A DNA stretch of 23,575 nt, from positions 1-23,575 of the IMG/VR virus record IMGVR_UViG_3300037088_000036. The stretch is one strand, 5' to 3'. Position 1 is the first letter of the stretch. Every line of letters begins with the position of its first letter. A program made the position numbers and the translations under genes. The notes under the pieces are model-generated. The model saw only the letters and a program-made list of their open reading frames with translations, was not told the DNA's origin and did no database searches. Below, in pieces: positions 6,109 to 14,284 of this stretch. The DNA is from a virus.

Positions 6109-9057
6109 ATGGCGTTCTCTAAGTATGCTAAAGCTCGAGTCACCAATGCGACTATCAATCAAGCCGTTTGGGAGGATATTAGAGCTAAAGCTAGCATACC
6201 AGCGCCCACTTTCGATCTTAGAAAAGCCTCCCAGGTCGTACTACAGCAGTATGACCCGGGGCAGTACTTATTGAGTCACTGCACCATCATTGCGTCAGTT
6301 GATACTGAGACCCCAGTTGGGATGCCTACTGGCAAACAGATGTTTGACGGTACTCAGATTGACCGTAAATACCCAGACTTCTACATTACTGCTGGTACAA
6401 CCAAATATATCAACAACAATTGCTTCGTTTCAGGAACCCAGATCCTTATGGGAGATGGAACTGAGAAGTCTATTGAGGATGTTAAAGTTGGGGATAGAGT
6501 AGTCTCCCATACTGGAAATGTTCGTCGGGTAATTGAAACCTTCATAAAACCATTTAATGGTTACTTGAGTGTAATCCGTAGGCTTGGTGATCAGCGAGAT
6601 CTAGAGGTAACTCCAGAGCACCCGCTATACGCTATGACCCCTGCACAGACTTGTGCTTGCGGATGTGGCACAAGATTAAACCGGGGTTCTCGTAAAGCTG
6701 CCATCCATCGATTCCAAGACTATGTTCGTGGCCATGGTTGTAAGGAGCGCAAGAACCCAAAACCAGACTACACCTGGGTCTCAGCCGGTTTCCTAAATAA
6801 GGGTGACTTCTTATCCACCCCCCGCCTTCAAGGTGAGGTAGTTGAGTCCGGTATTACTCTAGGGAAGGCACGCTTGCTTGGGTACTACTTAGCTGAGGGG
6901 TACTACCATAGGCAAAAGCGTAACCGCCTTTCTAAAAAGTACCTAGGATCTTCATCTGAAGTCTCAGTGCCTGTCGGAATTGACTTTGCACTGTGTCTTG
7001 ACGAAACAGATACCCTAGTTTCAGAGATCCAACGACTCCTTCAAGAAGAATTCGGAGTTGGTTCTTCAGTCAATCAAGTGAGTGCTAATGGGGTTAGTGT
7101 TTATAGTCAACAATCTGTTGAGTTAGTATCATTTTTCAAATCTCACGCCACTGAGTATGCCAAGTCAAAGAAGTTAGCTGAGCATGTTCTTAGATGGCCA
7201 ATCCACCTCCAAAGGGAACTTGTTCAGGGTTGGCTTGAAGGCGACGGTTGTGTTCAATCAACTGCTGGTGGTTGGGTAACAGTCACTTCAGCCTCCTCAG
7301 ATTTAATCTCCCAAATGCATATTATCCTTGGTCGTTTAGGGGTATTTGCAACTAGGGGTTATACTAGAAGTTGTGGGCGTAAGCGAGTTCGTGAGGCTAA
7401 TGGTGGGTTTGTTGTTACTAATGATCCAACAAAAGTATGTCATACCTACCACCTTCAGATTGGATCTGTTCATGCTGAGGCCCTGATGGGTGGTTCTTTC
7501 TTGAGTGCCCTATTTTCTAGGAGTACCCAGGGTAGAAAGAAGAACTCTTTGGGTTTTAGGGTTCGTTCTGATAGAACAACGTTCCCGATCAGATCAGTAA
7601 CCAAGAGATTTTTTGATGGTTCCGTATACAACTTCGAGACAGAAGAGGATCACTCTTATGTAGCGAATGGGGTTGCGGTTCATAATTGCGATGCTTGGGA
7701 GAGGAAGCTACTCATGTCGTCTTTCCGCACCTTCATTGGTGGGGAAAACTACGTTGAGCACATTCAAATACCTGAGCTTTCCAAGGGAAAGATCATTGAT
7801 GCCGCCGCTAGGGATATCGGTGACTCAGTTTATGTAGACATCTTGATTGCCACTGATAGGAAGCATCGGGAGCTCATAGCTGCCATTTTAGATGGAACTT
7901 TGAGCACTTTGTCGATGGGGTGCCATGTCGGCCACACGACCTGCACCAAGTGTGGCAACGTCGCAGAGGATGAAACTAACCTTTGCAGGCACATTAAATA
8001 TGAGAAGGGTCAGTGGTTCATAGATGCTTCTGGAACTCGTCGAAAGGTTGCAGAACTCTGTGGGCACATAAGTGCCGAGCCAGGTTCGGTCAAGTTCATC
8101 GAGGGTTCTTGGGTTGCCAACCCTGCCTTCGTCGGGGCTGTCCTTAATAAGATACTCGACCCCAAGACGGCCCTCATGGCTGAGCAAGCCAGGCAGAAGA
8201 TTCAGGTAGCCTTCTCTCGTCCGGTTGAGGTCTTTGATGTCAACACTATGCAGAAGGCCGCGAGGGTAATGACCCGGAGGAACGTGAAGGCCATCCCAGG
8301 GGACCACCTGGCATACCTTTATAGTGGCCCCTCCCTAGGGTCGCTCAAAGCCCCTCCGGCGTTCTCCGGTAGCGAGCGGGCTTCTAAGTCTCTCGAGGAG
8401 AGACTCAATCAAATTAATCAGGCTTATGAGCAGTCTAATGTACATTCTGCTCAACAGCAAGATTTTCCAGGGCAATCTGACTTTACAGACTCAGCCCCGA
8501 GTGCCGCCCCCACAGAGGATAAAGAGCACCCATTTAAGAAGACGATCGATGATCTGTATGGGGCAATCGTTGATGAGGTTACTAAGAAGGTCAAGAAGGA
8601 TCTTGCTGATGCTGGTAAGGATAAGGATCAGTCTGTAATAGATCCGAACCATTCAAATGAATCCCTCATCAAATCGGCACTCAAGTACCCTAAGTGGATT
8701 GAGAGAGCTCAGGTAGTAGCAGCTAACATTAAAGATGGAAGAGCTGCGAAAAGCGTGCTGGCAGGCTTGATTCTACATGATGTAGGTGGGTGGGAAGCCG
8801 TAGCTCAAGCAAAAAGATTTAGGGGCAGTGAGATTCTTGTTATGTGCCGACTTCTGGAGAGGACTGTCAAGAAGTCCTCTTTGGCAGGTGACACTCGAAT
8901 TTACAAGACCGTTATCGCAGTAGGCGGAACGAGATCATATCCAAATGTAGATGATTACCTTACTGCTTGTAGTGAGGTAATGGGACGAACCCCAATAGTT
9001 TCTGAGAGAGCTCAACTAATCGAAAAAGGTAAGCTGTTCTCCCTCGGTATCCAATGA
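6109..9057 (+). CDS. Capsid maturation (prohead) protease precursor with intein
   Basis: 982-aa precursor; ATG 6109 has GGTGGA eight bases upstream and is preferred over TTG 6088, which lies inside the previous gene. Residues 105-526 are an intein; splicing would leave about 560 aa. The joined extein reads NNNC-DAW, then FIGGENYVEHIQ...GKIIDA with His551, and LDGTLSTLSMGC with Ser602. This matches the HK97-like serine protease pattern of a His in a 'DH..G.V' context and a Ser in an 'LSxG' strand. A Cys/His cluster follows the Ser directly (C605, C612, C615, C626, H628), probably binding zinc. The part after about residue 690 is a helical, charged extension that may carry a scaffold-like or targeting function. 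Such enzymes cleave scaffold and capsid N-termini in the prohead. Confidence 0.8.
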   Translation: MAFSKYAKARVTNATINQAVWEDIRAKASIPAPTFDLRKASQVVLQQYDPGQYLLSHCTIIASVDTETPVGMPTGKQMFDGTQIDRKYPDFYITAGTTKYINNNCFVSGTQILMGDGTEKSIEDVKVGDRVVSHTGNVRRVIETFIKPFNGYLSVIRRLGDQRDLEVTPEHPLYAMTPAQTCACGCGTRLNRGSRKAAIHRFQDYVRGHGCKERKNPKPDYTWVSAGFLNKGDFLSTPRLQGEVVESGITLGKARLLGYYLAEGYYHRQKRNRLSKKYLGSSSEVSVPVGIDFALCLDETDTLVSEIQRLLQEEFGVGSSVNQVSANGVSVYSQQSVELVSFFKSHATEYAKSKKLAEHVLRWPIHLQRELVQGWLEGDGCVQSTAGGWVTVTSASSDLISQMHIILGRLGVFATRGYTRSCGRKRVREANGGFVVTNDPTKVCHTYHLQIGSVHAEALMGGSFLSALFSRSTQGRKKNSLGFRVRSDRTTFPIRSVTKRFFDGSVYNFETEEDHSYVANGVAVHNCDAWERKLLMSSFRTFIGGENYVEHIQIPELSKGKIIDAAARDIGDSVYVDILIATDRKHRELIAAILDGTLSTLSMGCHVGHTTCTKCGNVAEDETNLCRHIKYEKGQWFIDASGTRRKVAELCGHISAEPGSVKFIEGSWVANPAFVGAVLNKILDPKTALMAEQARQKIQVAFSRPVEVFDVNTMQKAARVMTRRNVKAIPGDHLAYLYSGPSLGSLKAPPAFSGSERASKSLEERLNQINQAYEQSNVHSAQQQDFPGQSDFTDSAPSAAPTEDKEHPFKKTIDDLYGAIVDEVTKKVKKDLADAGKDKDQSVIDPNHSNESLIKSALKYPKWIERAQVVAANIKDGRAAKSVLAGLILHDVGGWEAVAQAKRFRGSEILVMCRLLERTVKKSSLAGDTRIYKTVIAVGGTRSYPNVDDYLTACSEVMGRTPIVSERAQLIEKGKLFSLGIQ
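6421..7686 (+). mobile_element. Intein with LAGLIDADG homing endonuclease inside the protease
   Basis: 422-residue intein within the protease frame. It starts at Cys105 of the precursor (CFVSGTQILMGDGT, block A), has the block B TPEH with His171, and ends at VHN (His525-Asn526) followed by Cys527 as +1 nucleophile. All splicing residues are present. Between the splicing blocks lie two LAGLIDADG-type helices, LLGYYLAEG (residues 256-264) and LVQGWLEGDG (371-380), each with the acidic metal-binding residue (E263, D379), so the endonuclease looks intact. Just after block B is a Cys-rich insert, CACGCG (182-187) with further His and Cys downstream, resembling a small zinc-binding module. The insertion lies 24 residues before the proposed catalytic His. 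Confidence 0.93.
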
Positions 9058-9102
9058 AGTCTTTATACGCCTACTACCGGTAGCAAGAAAGGGATCACAT
9101 CC

Positions 9103-10533
9103 ATGACCCGCGAGCGCTCAACCTGGAACATTCACCAAATTGCCAAGCAGGCGGGTCTAAAACTTGCCGACCCGTACACCATGAACCAAGACCACGTCAA
9201 TCAGCAGCCAGCGGCTGATGAGTACGTGATTGGGGATCCTTCGACCTTCGCCGAAGACATCCACCCCTCTACTACTACCTGGGAGGCTGAGTACTCCGGG
9301 GGTCAGGTTAAGAGGAACGAGATCGGCATGCCCGAGATGAGGAACGACACATTCAATCATCCCGAGAAGACGGCCTCTGAAGAAGTTCTCACCAAGAAGG
9401 CAGCCCTCTGCGTAGCCATCGCTCGTTCGATGCTGCCGAAGACGGCTTCCAACCTCGACATCGAAGAGCAGTCCATCTCTCTCATGCACCTACCAGATGC
9501 TGAAGTGATGTCGACCTATACTCGCCTTGCAGCCAAGCAGGATCAAGATCAGCAACAGCAGCAAGTTCAGGCAGCCAAGCAGGATCAAGATCAGCAGCAG
9601 CAACAGGTTCAGGCAGCTCAGCAACAAGACCAACAGGGTCAGCAGCAGCAAGAACAGAAGCAAGCTGCCAAGCAGGATCAAGATCAGCAACAGCAGGTTC
9701 AAGCGGCTGTGATCAATGACCCGCGGTCTACCGCTGTGAGGGCTTTAGTTGGTCAGCAACAAGACCAACAGGGTCAGCAAGAGCAAGAACAGAAGCAAGC
9801 TGCTCAGCAACAAGACCAACAGGGTCAGCAAGAGCAAGAACAGAAGCAAGCCGGTCAGGAGCAGCAGGCTCAGATGCAACAGCAGCTAGCTCAGATGATT
9901 CAGCAAGCTCAGCAGCAGCTGGAACAACTACAAGCTCAATCTCAGCAGCAACAGGCGGGCCAGCAGCAGCAGCAAGCCGGTCAGCAACAGCAACAGGCTC
10001 AGATGCAGCAACAGAGTCAGGCCCAGCAGGTTGCACAAGCAGTGCAGCAAGCGATTCAGCAGGGTCAGGATCCAGTTGCGGCTGCCGATGCTTGCATGGC
10101 TCAGTACCAGCAGCAACAGGGTGGACAGCAGCAACAGCAGGGCAATGAAGGTGAGCTCATTGACCAGATGTTGGCACAGCAGACCCAGCAGCAACAGCCG
10201 ATGGCCAACATGGACATCCAGCTCGACACCCCCACAATGGATGTCGGAGAAGTCCAACTAGGCCCGGAAGATGACATGCTGATGCAGCTCTTCGCCAATG
10301 AAGAGACTCAGCAGGCTCAGCAAGCCCAAGAAGGTGGACAGCAACAGCAGAAGCAAGCTCATGCTGTCCGCACCGCCTCGATGAGGACTGTCGGTACAGT
10401 TCCAAGTCAGGGTGTGAGCAGGATCGGTGGAGGCTCAACAGCAACCGCCGGTGCCACCAGCAGTAATCTGTCCTCGCTTTGGAGTTCGGCTCCTGACGTA
10501 AGGGAAGCTTTCGGAATCCCAACTAATCAGTGA
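9103..10533 (+). CDS. Gln-rich repeat protein, candidate head scaffold
   Basis: 476 aa, ATG 9103 with a GAAAGGGA ribosome binding site. Residues 1-140 are ordinary and partly helical. From about 140 to 420 the protein is dominated by glutamine in QQDQQGQQEQEQKQA-like units, broken once by a non-Gln island (VINDPRSTAVRALVG, DNA about 9706-9752). The tail is Ser/Thr/Gly-rich. Scaffolding proteins are typically helical, low in aromatic residues and encoded between protease and major capsid protein, exactly the position here; this is the basis for the call. No sequence family is recognised, and a long Gln-rich virion or core protein is the main alternative. Confidence 0.6.
   Translation: MTRERSTWNIHQIAKQAGLKLADPYTMNQDHVNQQPAADEYVIGDPSTFAEDIHPSTTTWEAEYSGGQVKRNEIGMPEMRNDTFNHPEKTASEEVLTKKAALCVAIARSMLPKTASNLDIEEQSISLMHLPDAEVMSTYTRLAAKQDQDQQQQQVQAAKQDQDQQQQQVQAAQQQDQQGQQQQEQKQAAKQDQDQQQQVQAAVINDPRSTAVRALVGQQQDQQGQQEQEQKQAAQQQDQQGQQEQEQKQAGQEQQAQMQQQLAQMIQQAQQQLEQLQAQSQQQQAGQQQQQAGQQQQQAQMQQQSQAQQVAQAVQQAIQQGQDPVAAADACMAQYQQQQGGQQQQQGNEGELIDQMLAQQTQQQQPMANMDIQLDTPTMDVGEVQLGPEDDMLMQLFANEETQQAQQAQEGGQQQQKQAHAVRTASMRTVGTVPSQGVSRIGGGSTATAGATSSNLSSLWSSAPDVREAFGIPTNQ
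9529..9854 (+). repeat. Tandem DNA repeats coding the Gln-rich segment
   Basis: Two repeat families alternate. A 42-base unit beginning GCAGCCAAGCAGGATCAAG occurs at 9529 and 9571, with a partial copy near 9664. A 51-base unit beginning TCAGCAACAAGACC occurs at 9753 and 9804, with a related copy near 9618. Both units are multiples of three, so copy-number change would keep the frame. The two 51-base copies are almost identical, which indicates recent duplication. Confidence 0.85.
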
Positions 10534-10544
10534 GTCAAGTAGGG

Positions 10545-10567
10545 AGTGGGTCACAGTGTGGCCCACT
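10545..10567 (+). terminator. Hairpin after scaffold candidate, weak terminator or attenuator
   Basis: AGTGGGTCAC pairs with GTGGCCCACT across a 3-base loop, giving a 10-bp stem with one G-U pair. It starts 12 bases after the TGA of the Gln-rich gene. It is followed by TTTCCCC rather than a clean T run, so termination is probably partial. It would allow scaffold and capsid mRNA levels to differ. Confidence 0.5.
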
Positions 10568-10601
10568 TTCCCCACAAAGTTTCTCAGTCCTAGTGGCTGC
10601 C

Positions 10602-10619
10602 TAGATGTAGATGTAGATG
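10602..10619 (+). repeat. TAGATG x3 microsatellite before decoration gene
   Basis: Three exact TAGATG copies followed by AGGATG in the short leader upstream of the 10669 gene. No function is evident. Confidence 0.6.
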
Positions 10620-10668
10620 AGGATGTGAAGGTTTACCTCTCTTTATCCCCCTCAAGGAGCAATAACTA

Positions 10669-11304
10669 ATGCCCATGTACGGACAAAGCAGCGGTGATTT
10701 CAAGGAAACTAGTGGTAGAATTCAGCTGTTCCACGTTGTTACCCGCAATTCAGTGGGTGCACTTGCAGCCGACGCCTTCACTCAGTTAAACCCTGCACTC
10801 ATCACAGCTGCAGGAGCGAAGAGCTCCACCCTAGTCGGTATCACCAAAGTTGGTGTTCTCGGTGGTTCAATTGCGTTTACTCGCAACTCAGGCAATAACC
10901 TCACTGGTGGCCCAGTCGGAACTCCGGCTGCGAACACTGGTGCCCTATCCATCACTGGTGACAAGGGTGTGAGGCCTCTCGGATTCTTTATCAACGACGC
11001 CGTTGGTAATGCCTTTGAGAACACTCCAGGGCCAGCATCTGGTCGTGGCCCCTATGTCTGTGGATCAGGATCTTGCATCGGCTTGACCATCTACGAGACA
11101 GTGTCTCAGGTCGATGGGTCTACACCCATTGCATGGGCTGTTGGTGATCTCGTTTACGCGAGTGTCAACGGTCTTGCAACAAACAACGCCGTTGAATCCT
11201 ACGAGTACATCGCAGGTTCAACAGCTACAAACACAATCCTCGGCATTGTCAAGGCTATCCCCAATGCTGACACACCCATGCTCGTGATTGATCTCCGGAT
11301 CTGA
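10669..11304 (+). CDS. Small beta-rich protein, possible capsid decoration protein
   Basis: 211 aa, ATG 10669 with a good AAGGAG (10654-10659) nine bases upstream. The composition is rich in Gly, Ala, Thr, Val and Asn and poor in charge, with alternating hydrophobic residues typical of a beta fold. There is one Cys pair, CGSGSC, around residues 128-133, in a likely loop. It lies directly upstream of the major capsid gene, 25 bases away, the place where lambda-like and many large phages encode a head decoration or stabilising protein. That position, the size and the strong ribosome binding site are the only support; no family was recognised. A spike or fibre subunit is the alternative. Confidence 0.6.
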   Translation: MPMYGQSSGDFKETSGRIQLFHVVTRNSVGALAADAFTQLNPALITAAGAKSSTLVGITKVGVLGGSIAFTRNSGNNLTGGPVGTPAANTGALSITGDKGVRPLGFFINDAVGNAFENTPGPASGRGPYVCGSGSCIGLTIYETVSQVDGSTPIAWAVGDLVYASVNGLATNNAVESYEYIAGSTATNTILGIVKAIPNADTPMLVIDLRI

Positions 11305-11329
11305 ACGAAGAAAGGCTAAGGACACGAAC

Positions 11330-12199
11330 ATGGTATCCAACGAAATTAAGCAGCAGATCATCAGCGAGTATATCAAGACGGCAGCAGGCCGTGCAAAGCT
11401 CGCAGCTTCCATGATTCAGCCCCTCAGGCTGCGTCGTGACTACACAGCTGTAGGTCGCAAGACCTTCCTTGTGGAGCAACTGCCAGACGGTGCCCTCCCG
11501 ATCTACGACAAGGATCCGGACGTCACTGCCTACGTGGTTGGTGAAGAAGGTGAAAACATCCTGGCGATCCAGAAGCCTCGTAGGGTCATCTTCCCGCTGT
11601 TCGAGATTGCCTCGAACCCCGAGATCCCCCTTACGCAGATCAAGGAACGTCGGTTTGACTTGATCGAACGCGCTCAGGACTTGGCGAAAGCCCAGATCCA
11701 GGCCGCGGAAGACGAGCGTGTGTTCGCAGTTCTAGACAGCATTGCTGTCTCTGGCTTCGACACTCTCGGTCAGACCAACCCCGACATCAACGTTGTGGCA
11801 CCTATCTCTCCGAGCGTCCTCGCGGATGCATTTGCAGAGGTAGAACGTCATGATCTTCGTGTAGCTCGTATTTACATGAATGCTACCGATTATGCGGATA
11901 TCCGCAAGTTCGGTAGGGACATCCTCGACATCGAGAGCCAAGCCGTTCTGCTCAAGACCGGTCTGCAAGCGAACCTCTGGGGCGCACAGATCATCACGAG
12001 CCGTCTGGTTCCTGCAGGCTTCGTGTACATCGCGGCCGAGCCGGAAAACTTCGGCAGGTTCCCAGTCCGCACTGAATTGACAGTGCTCTCAGCTGACGAT
12101 CCAAAGGCCAGGACAATTGGTTTCAGCTGTTTTGAAAATGTCGGGATTGGGGCGTTCAACCCCCGAGGTCTTACCAGGCTACTGGTAACCCGCGTATAA
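11330..12199 (+). CDS. Major capsid protein (HK97-fold type)
   Basis: 289 aa from ATG 11330, with TAAGGA seven bases upstream; an ATG at 11288 lies inside the preceding gene and is not favoured. The order fits a major capsid protein: helical N-terminus, a long central helix (about residues 100-130, Ala/Glu/Lys/Gln-rich), then alternating helices and strands (NATDYADIRKFGRDI, LWGAQIITSRLVPAG, YIAAEP) and a beta-rich end. The phrase 'LWG..I..S..VP.G..Y' is typical of this fold's A domain, where strand, turn and 'v..g' recur. It ends 24 bases before a strong terminator. Length is at the short end of the usual range. Alternative: a second capsid-like subunit. Confidence 0.8.
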   Translation: MVSNEIKQQIISEYIKTAAGRAKLAASMIQPLRLRRDYTAVGRKTFLVEQLPDGALPIYDKDPDVTAYVVGEEGENILAIQKPRRVIFPLFEIASNPEIPLTQIKERRFDLIERAQDLAKAQIQAAEDERVFAVLDSIAVSGFDTLGQTNPDINVVAPISPSVLADAFAEVERHDLRVARIYMNATDYADIRKFGRDILDIESQAVLLKTGLQANLWGAQIITSRLVPAGFVYIAAEPENFGRFPVRTELTVLSADDPKARTIGFSCFENVGIGAFNPRGLTRLLVTRV

Positions 12200-12223
12200 T
12201 CATTCGTAATTGTTTGGTTATCA

Positions 12224-12265
12224 CAGAAGGCCGGCCCCCGAAAGGGAGTCGGCCTTCTGGTTTTT
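12224..12265 (+). terminator. Rho-independent terminator after major capsid gene
   Basis: CAGAAGGCCG (12224-12233) pairs perfectly with CGGCCTTCTG (12250-12259); the loop can form a further CCC/GGG contact. The stem is followed by GTTTTT. It closes the head-assembly transcript. Confidence 0.92.
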
Positions 12266-12274
12266 AGAGTAATA

Positions 12275-12316
12275 AACCTAAGTAAACTTGACAATCAAGT
12301 TTACTTAGGTTAGGCT
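12275..12316 (+). promoter_or_regulatory. Promoter inside a perfect 16-bp inverted repeat (likely operator)
   Basis: AACCTAAGTAAACTTG (12275-12290) and its exact complement (12296-12311) flank the 5-base spacer ACAAT. A consensus -35 TTGACA (12288-12293) spans the centre, and 17 bases later TAGGCT (12311-12316) fits the TANNNT form of a -10 box. Transcription would start at about 12323, at or next to the GTG start 12324, so the mRNA would be leaderless. A dimeric protein bound to the repeat would cover the -35 region and block the promoter. The lack of a T run argues against a terminator. Confidence 0.65.
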
Positions 12317-12323
12317 TTCTCCT

Positions 12324-14258
12324 GTGAGGAAGAATGCCTTCAAAAAATCTGGGATGACCCCTGAACGACTTAGGGAGTTATACACAAGTGGGAGTACCGA
12401 TGTGGATATTGGACTCCTACTTGGCATCTCTGACTCAGCGGTAGCTTACTTCCGAAAGAAGTTTGGTATTCAAAAGAAGGGCAGTGCTCTATCCTCTTTG
12501 AGCCCTGATGTCCTCAGGGAGTTGTACCAATCTCATAGCGATTTTGAGATAGCGGAGATGTATCATGTTGACAGAGCTGCGGTTCGTGCTCGCCGTAGCA
12601 GGGATGGAATTGAGGCAATCTCGAAAAGTGATAGAGTTAGGAAGGATGAAGAGAACCCTTCGTTGATTGAAACCAACCCAGAACCTCAAATAAATCCACC
12701 CATTGGTATAGAAGTAGTTGAACCCCCGAAGGTTCCATACAAGAAAACCGAAGACTACAAGAAAGAGGATGCTGACCGGGCACGTCTAGCACGTCAACGG
12801 TACCGAGAAGATCATCCTGCAAAGACTACTAGAACCTTTACTTGCAAGTCGTGTGGTAAGCCTTGGTCTACAGAAGAGAAGGGAAACTTCAGTACTTGCC
12901 CTCAATGTAAAGCTAACGCTGAAAGCGAGAAACGAACCAAGACCTGCCCTTATTGTAAGGGTACTTTTCTAGATACCACAACGCATTTATCCCAGACCTA
13001 CTGTAACGTTGAGTGTCGCCGGAGGGCTAAATTAGAGAGGTTGGGTCAGCTCCCTCCAGGTGGGTTTCTTGCTGACCAAGAATTAACCTGCCCTATTTGT
13101 CAGAAATCCTTCACACCTGTGCGGGGAAACCAGGTGTACTGTGCCGATGAGTGTCGTCTTGGGGCTTACTCTGAGGAAAAATTGGAATCTAGATCCAAGG
13201 AGTGCCTCGATACAGGTCAGCTATTCTTTGATGACTCCCCGAAGAACAACCGAAAGTTCGTTTCAAGTCAATCTCGTGAGAGATTGGGTATTAAGTTAGA
13301 CCCTACGAGGGAACCAAGCCTATCACCTAGATTAGGTGAGCGTCGAAGGGGGCATCTGCGATCTGGTTTAGGTGGGCGTATTGACGATATCAAGACCCTG
13401 AAGAAGGCAACAACCTGCTGGTGGGGTCGAGCATCTGAAGTTATTTTCTCTGTGTATCGAGCAAAGGCCAAAGATCTAGTACTGGAATTTGGAAATCGAA
13501 GTCCTTATGACTTTGAGGATCCAGAGTTTGGACGGATTGAGGTTCGTGGTACTACTGAGCGAGACTCACCCCAAGGTCGACCTATGTGGCTTTTCGTAGT
13601 TCATGGACTTAGGCAATCTTGTGACTACGTCTTATTTGTTGGTTACTCAAGAGACAAGAATCGAGTCGAACATCTGTGGTTCATCCCCTCTTCAGATATA
13701 CCAGAAGCCCTTGTTCGATTTTGCCCGAGTAGCTCCGAATATCGTTGGGCGCAATGGGACGTATCTCAGAAGTGGGGCCTTATGTTGGCGGATAGTACGC
13801 TGAAAGATCTTCTTGACCTACCTGAGCCAGAGAGATCACCTGATCGTTATGCTTGGATGGATGATCCGAGTCAGTTTAGTACTGAAGCACCGGGTCACAG
13901 GGGTAGAAAGGGTGAGTTTATGTATCGGTTGCGATACCCAACGAGTAAGGATTTGAATCGAGAGCTCGGTTCAGGAGCCCCCTACGACTTTGAGGACTTT
14001 GATGGGATCAAAGTAAATGTAAAGGTCTCCAAACGAAAGAGAGAGCTGGGTCACTCAGATAAGTGGTCTTTTTGCTTGGGTGCCAGTAGACTGCATCAGT
14101 GCGACATTTACTCATGTCTCTGTCTTGATTCTGACGAGAAAACAATCATTGCTGAGTATAGGATTCCGGTAAGTGCGTGGGGTGACCGGAGAACCATTCA
14201 CATTTACGTTTCAGGTGGGCAATGGGATCAATTTAGAGTTACCCCCACCCCCGAATGA
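12324..14258 (+). CDS. HTH / triple zinc ribbon / tandem PD-(D/E)XK-like nuclease protein
   Basis: 644 aa from GTG 12324; ATG 12354 is an alternative start. Residues 11-90 hold two related helix-turn-helix units (each with LRELY...S..(D/E)I). Three Cys4 zinc ribbons follow: C174/C177/C192/C195, C208/C211/C227/C231 and C256/C259/C273/C277. Two copies of one domain then occur, around residues 365-455 and 525-620, each with G-R-x(1,2)-E, KDL, a PYDFED motif (394-399; 553-558), a basic strand, W.F, a CD(Y/I) motif and a late IP. This matches the pattern of intron-associated PD-(D/E)XK nucleases (PYD ... (E/Q)xK ... DY ... IP). In copy 1 the catalytic strand reads IEVR (Arg for Lys); in copy 2 it reads VNVK (Asn for the acid). 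It is probably a DNA-binding homing-type nuclease or a regulator derived from one. Confidence 0.75.
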   Translation: MRKNAFKKSGMTPERLRELYTSGSTDVDIGLLLGISDSAVAYFRKKFGIQKKGSALSSLSPDVLRELYQSHSDFEIAEMYHVDRAAVRARRSRDGIEAISKSDRVRKDEENPSLIETNPEPQINPPIGIEVVEPPKVPYKKTEDYKKEDADRARLARQRYREDHPAKTTRTFTCKSCGKPWSTEEKGNFSTCPQCKANAESEKRTKTCPYCKGTFLDTTTHLSQTYCNVECRRRAKLERLGQLPPGGFLADQELTCPICQKSFTPVRGNQVYCADECRLGAYSEEKLESRSKECLDTGQLFFDDSPKNNRKFVSSQSRERLGIKLDPTREPSLSPRLGERRRGHLRSGLGGRIDDIKTLKKATTCWWGRASEVIFSVYRAKAKDLVLEFGNRSPYDFEDPEFGRIEVRGTTERDSPQGRPMWLFVVHGLRQSCDYVLFVGYSRDKNRVEHLWFIPSSDIPEALVRFCPSSSEYRWAQWDVSQKWGLMLADSTLKDLLDLPEPERSPDRYAWMDDPSQFSTEAPGHRGRKGEFMYRLRYPTSKDLNRELGSGAPYDFEDFDGIKVNVKVSKRKRELGHSDKWSFCLGASRLHQCDIYSCLCLDSDEKTIIAEYRIPVSAWGDRRTIHIYVSGGQWDQFRVTPTPE

Positions 14259-14284
14259 TCCATTTGTAACCCACAAAGTAAGTC

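Noticed and set aside
9074-9083. Palindrome CTACCGGTAG before the scaffold gene
   Set aside because: Only 10 bases, with no partner site or promoter features.
9728-10298. Leu-rich or Ala/Pro-rich open frames on the - strand opposite the Gln-rich gene
   Set aside because: They are by-products of CAG/CAA repeats read in other frames; no ribosome binding site and no family resemblance.
12195-12200. TATAAT at the end of the capsid gene as a promoter -10
   Set aside because: It overlaps the stop codon, has only a poor -35, and a strong terminator follows within 30 bases.
12334-12357. Seven-codon leader peptide (ATG 12334 to TGA 12355-12357) overlapping ATG 12354
   Set aside because: The GAGG spacing is short and the peptide has no attenuator-like composition. 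It stays possible only if ATG 12354 is the real start.
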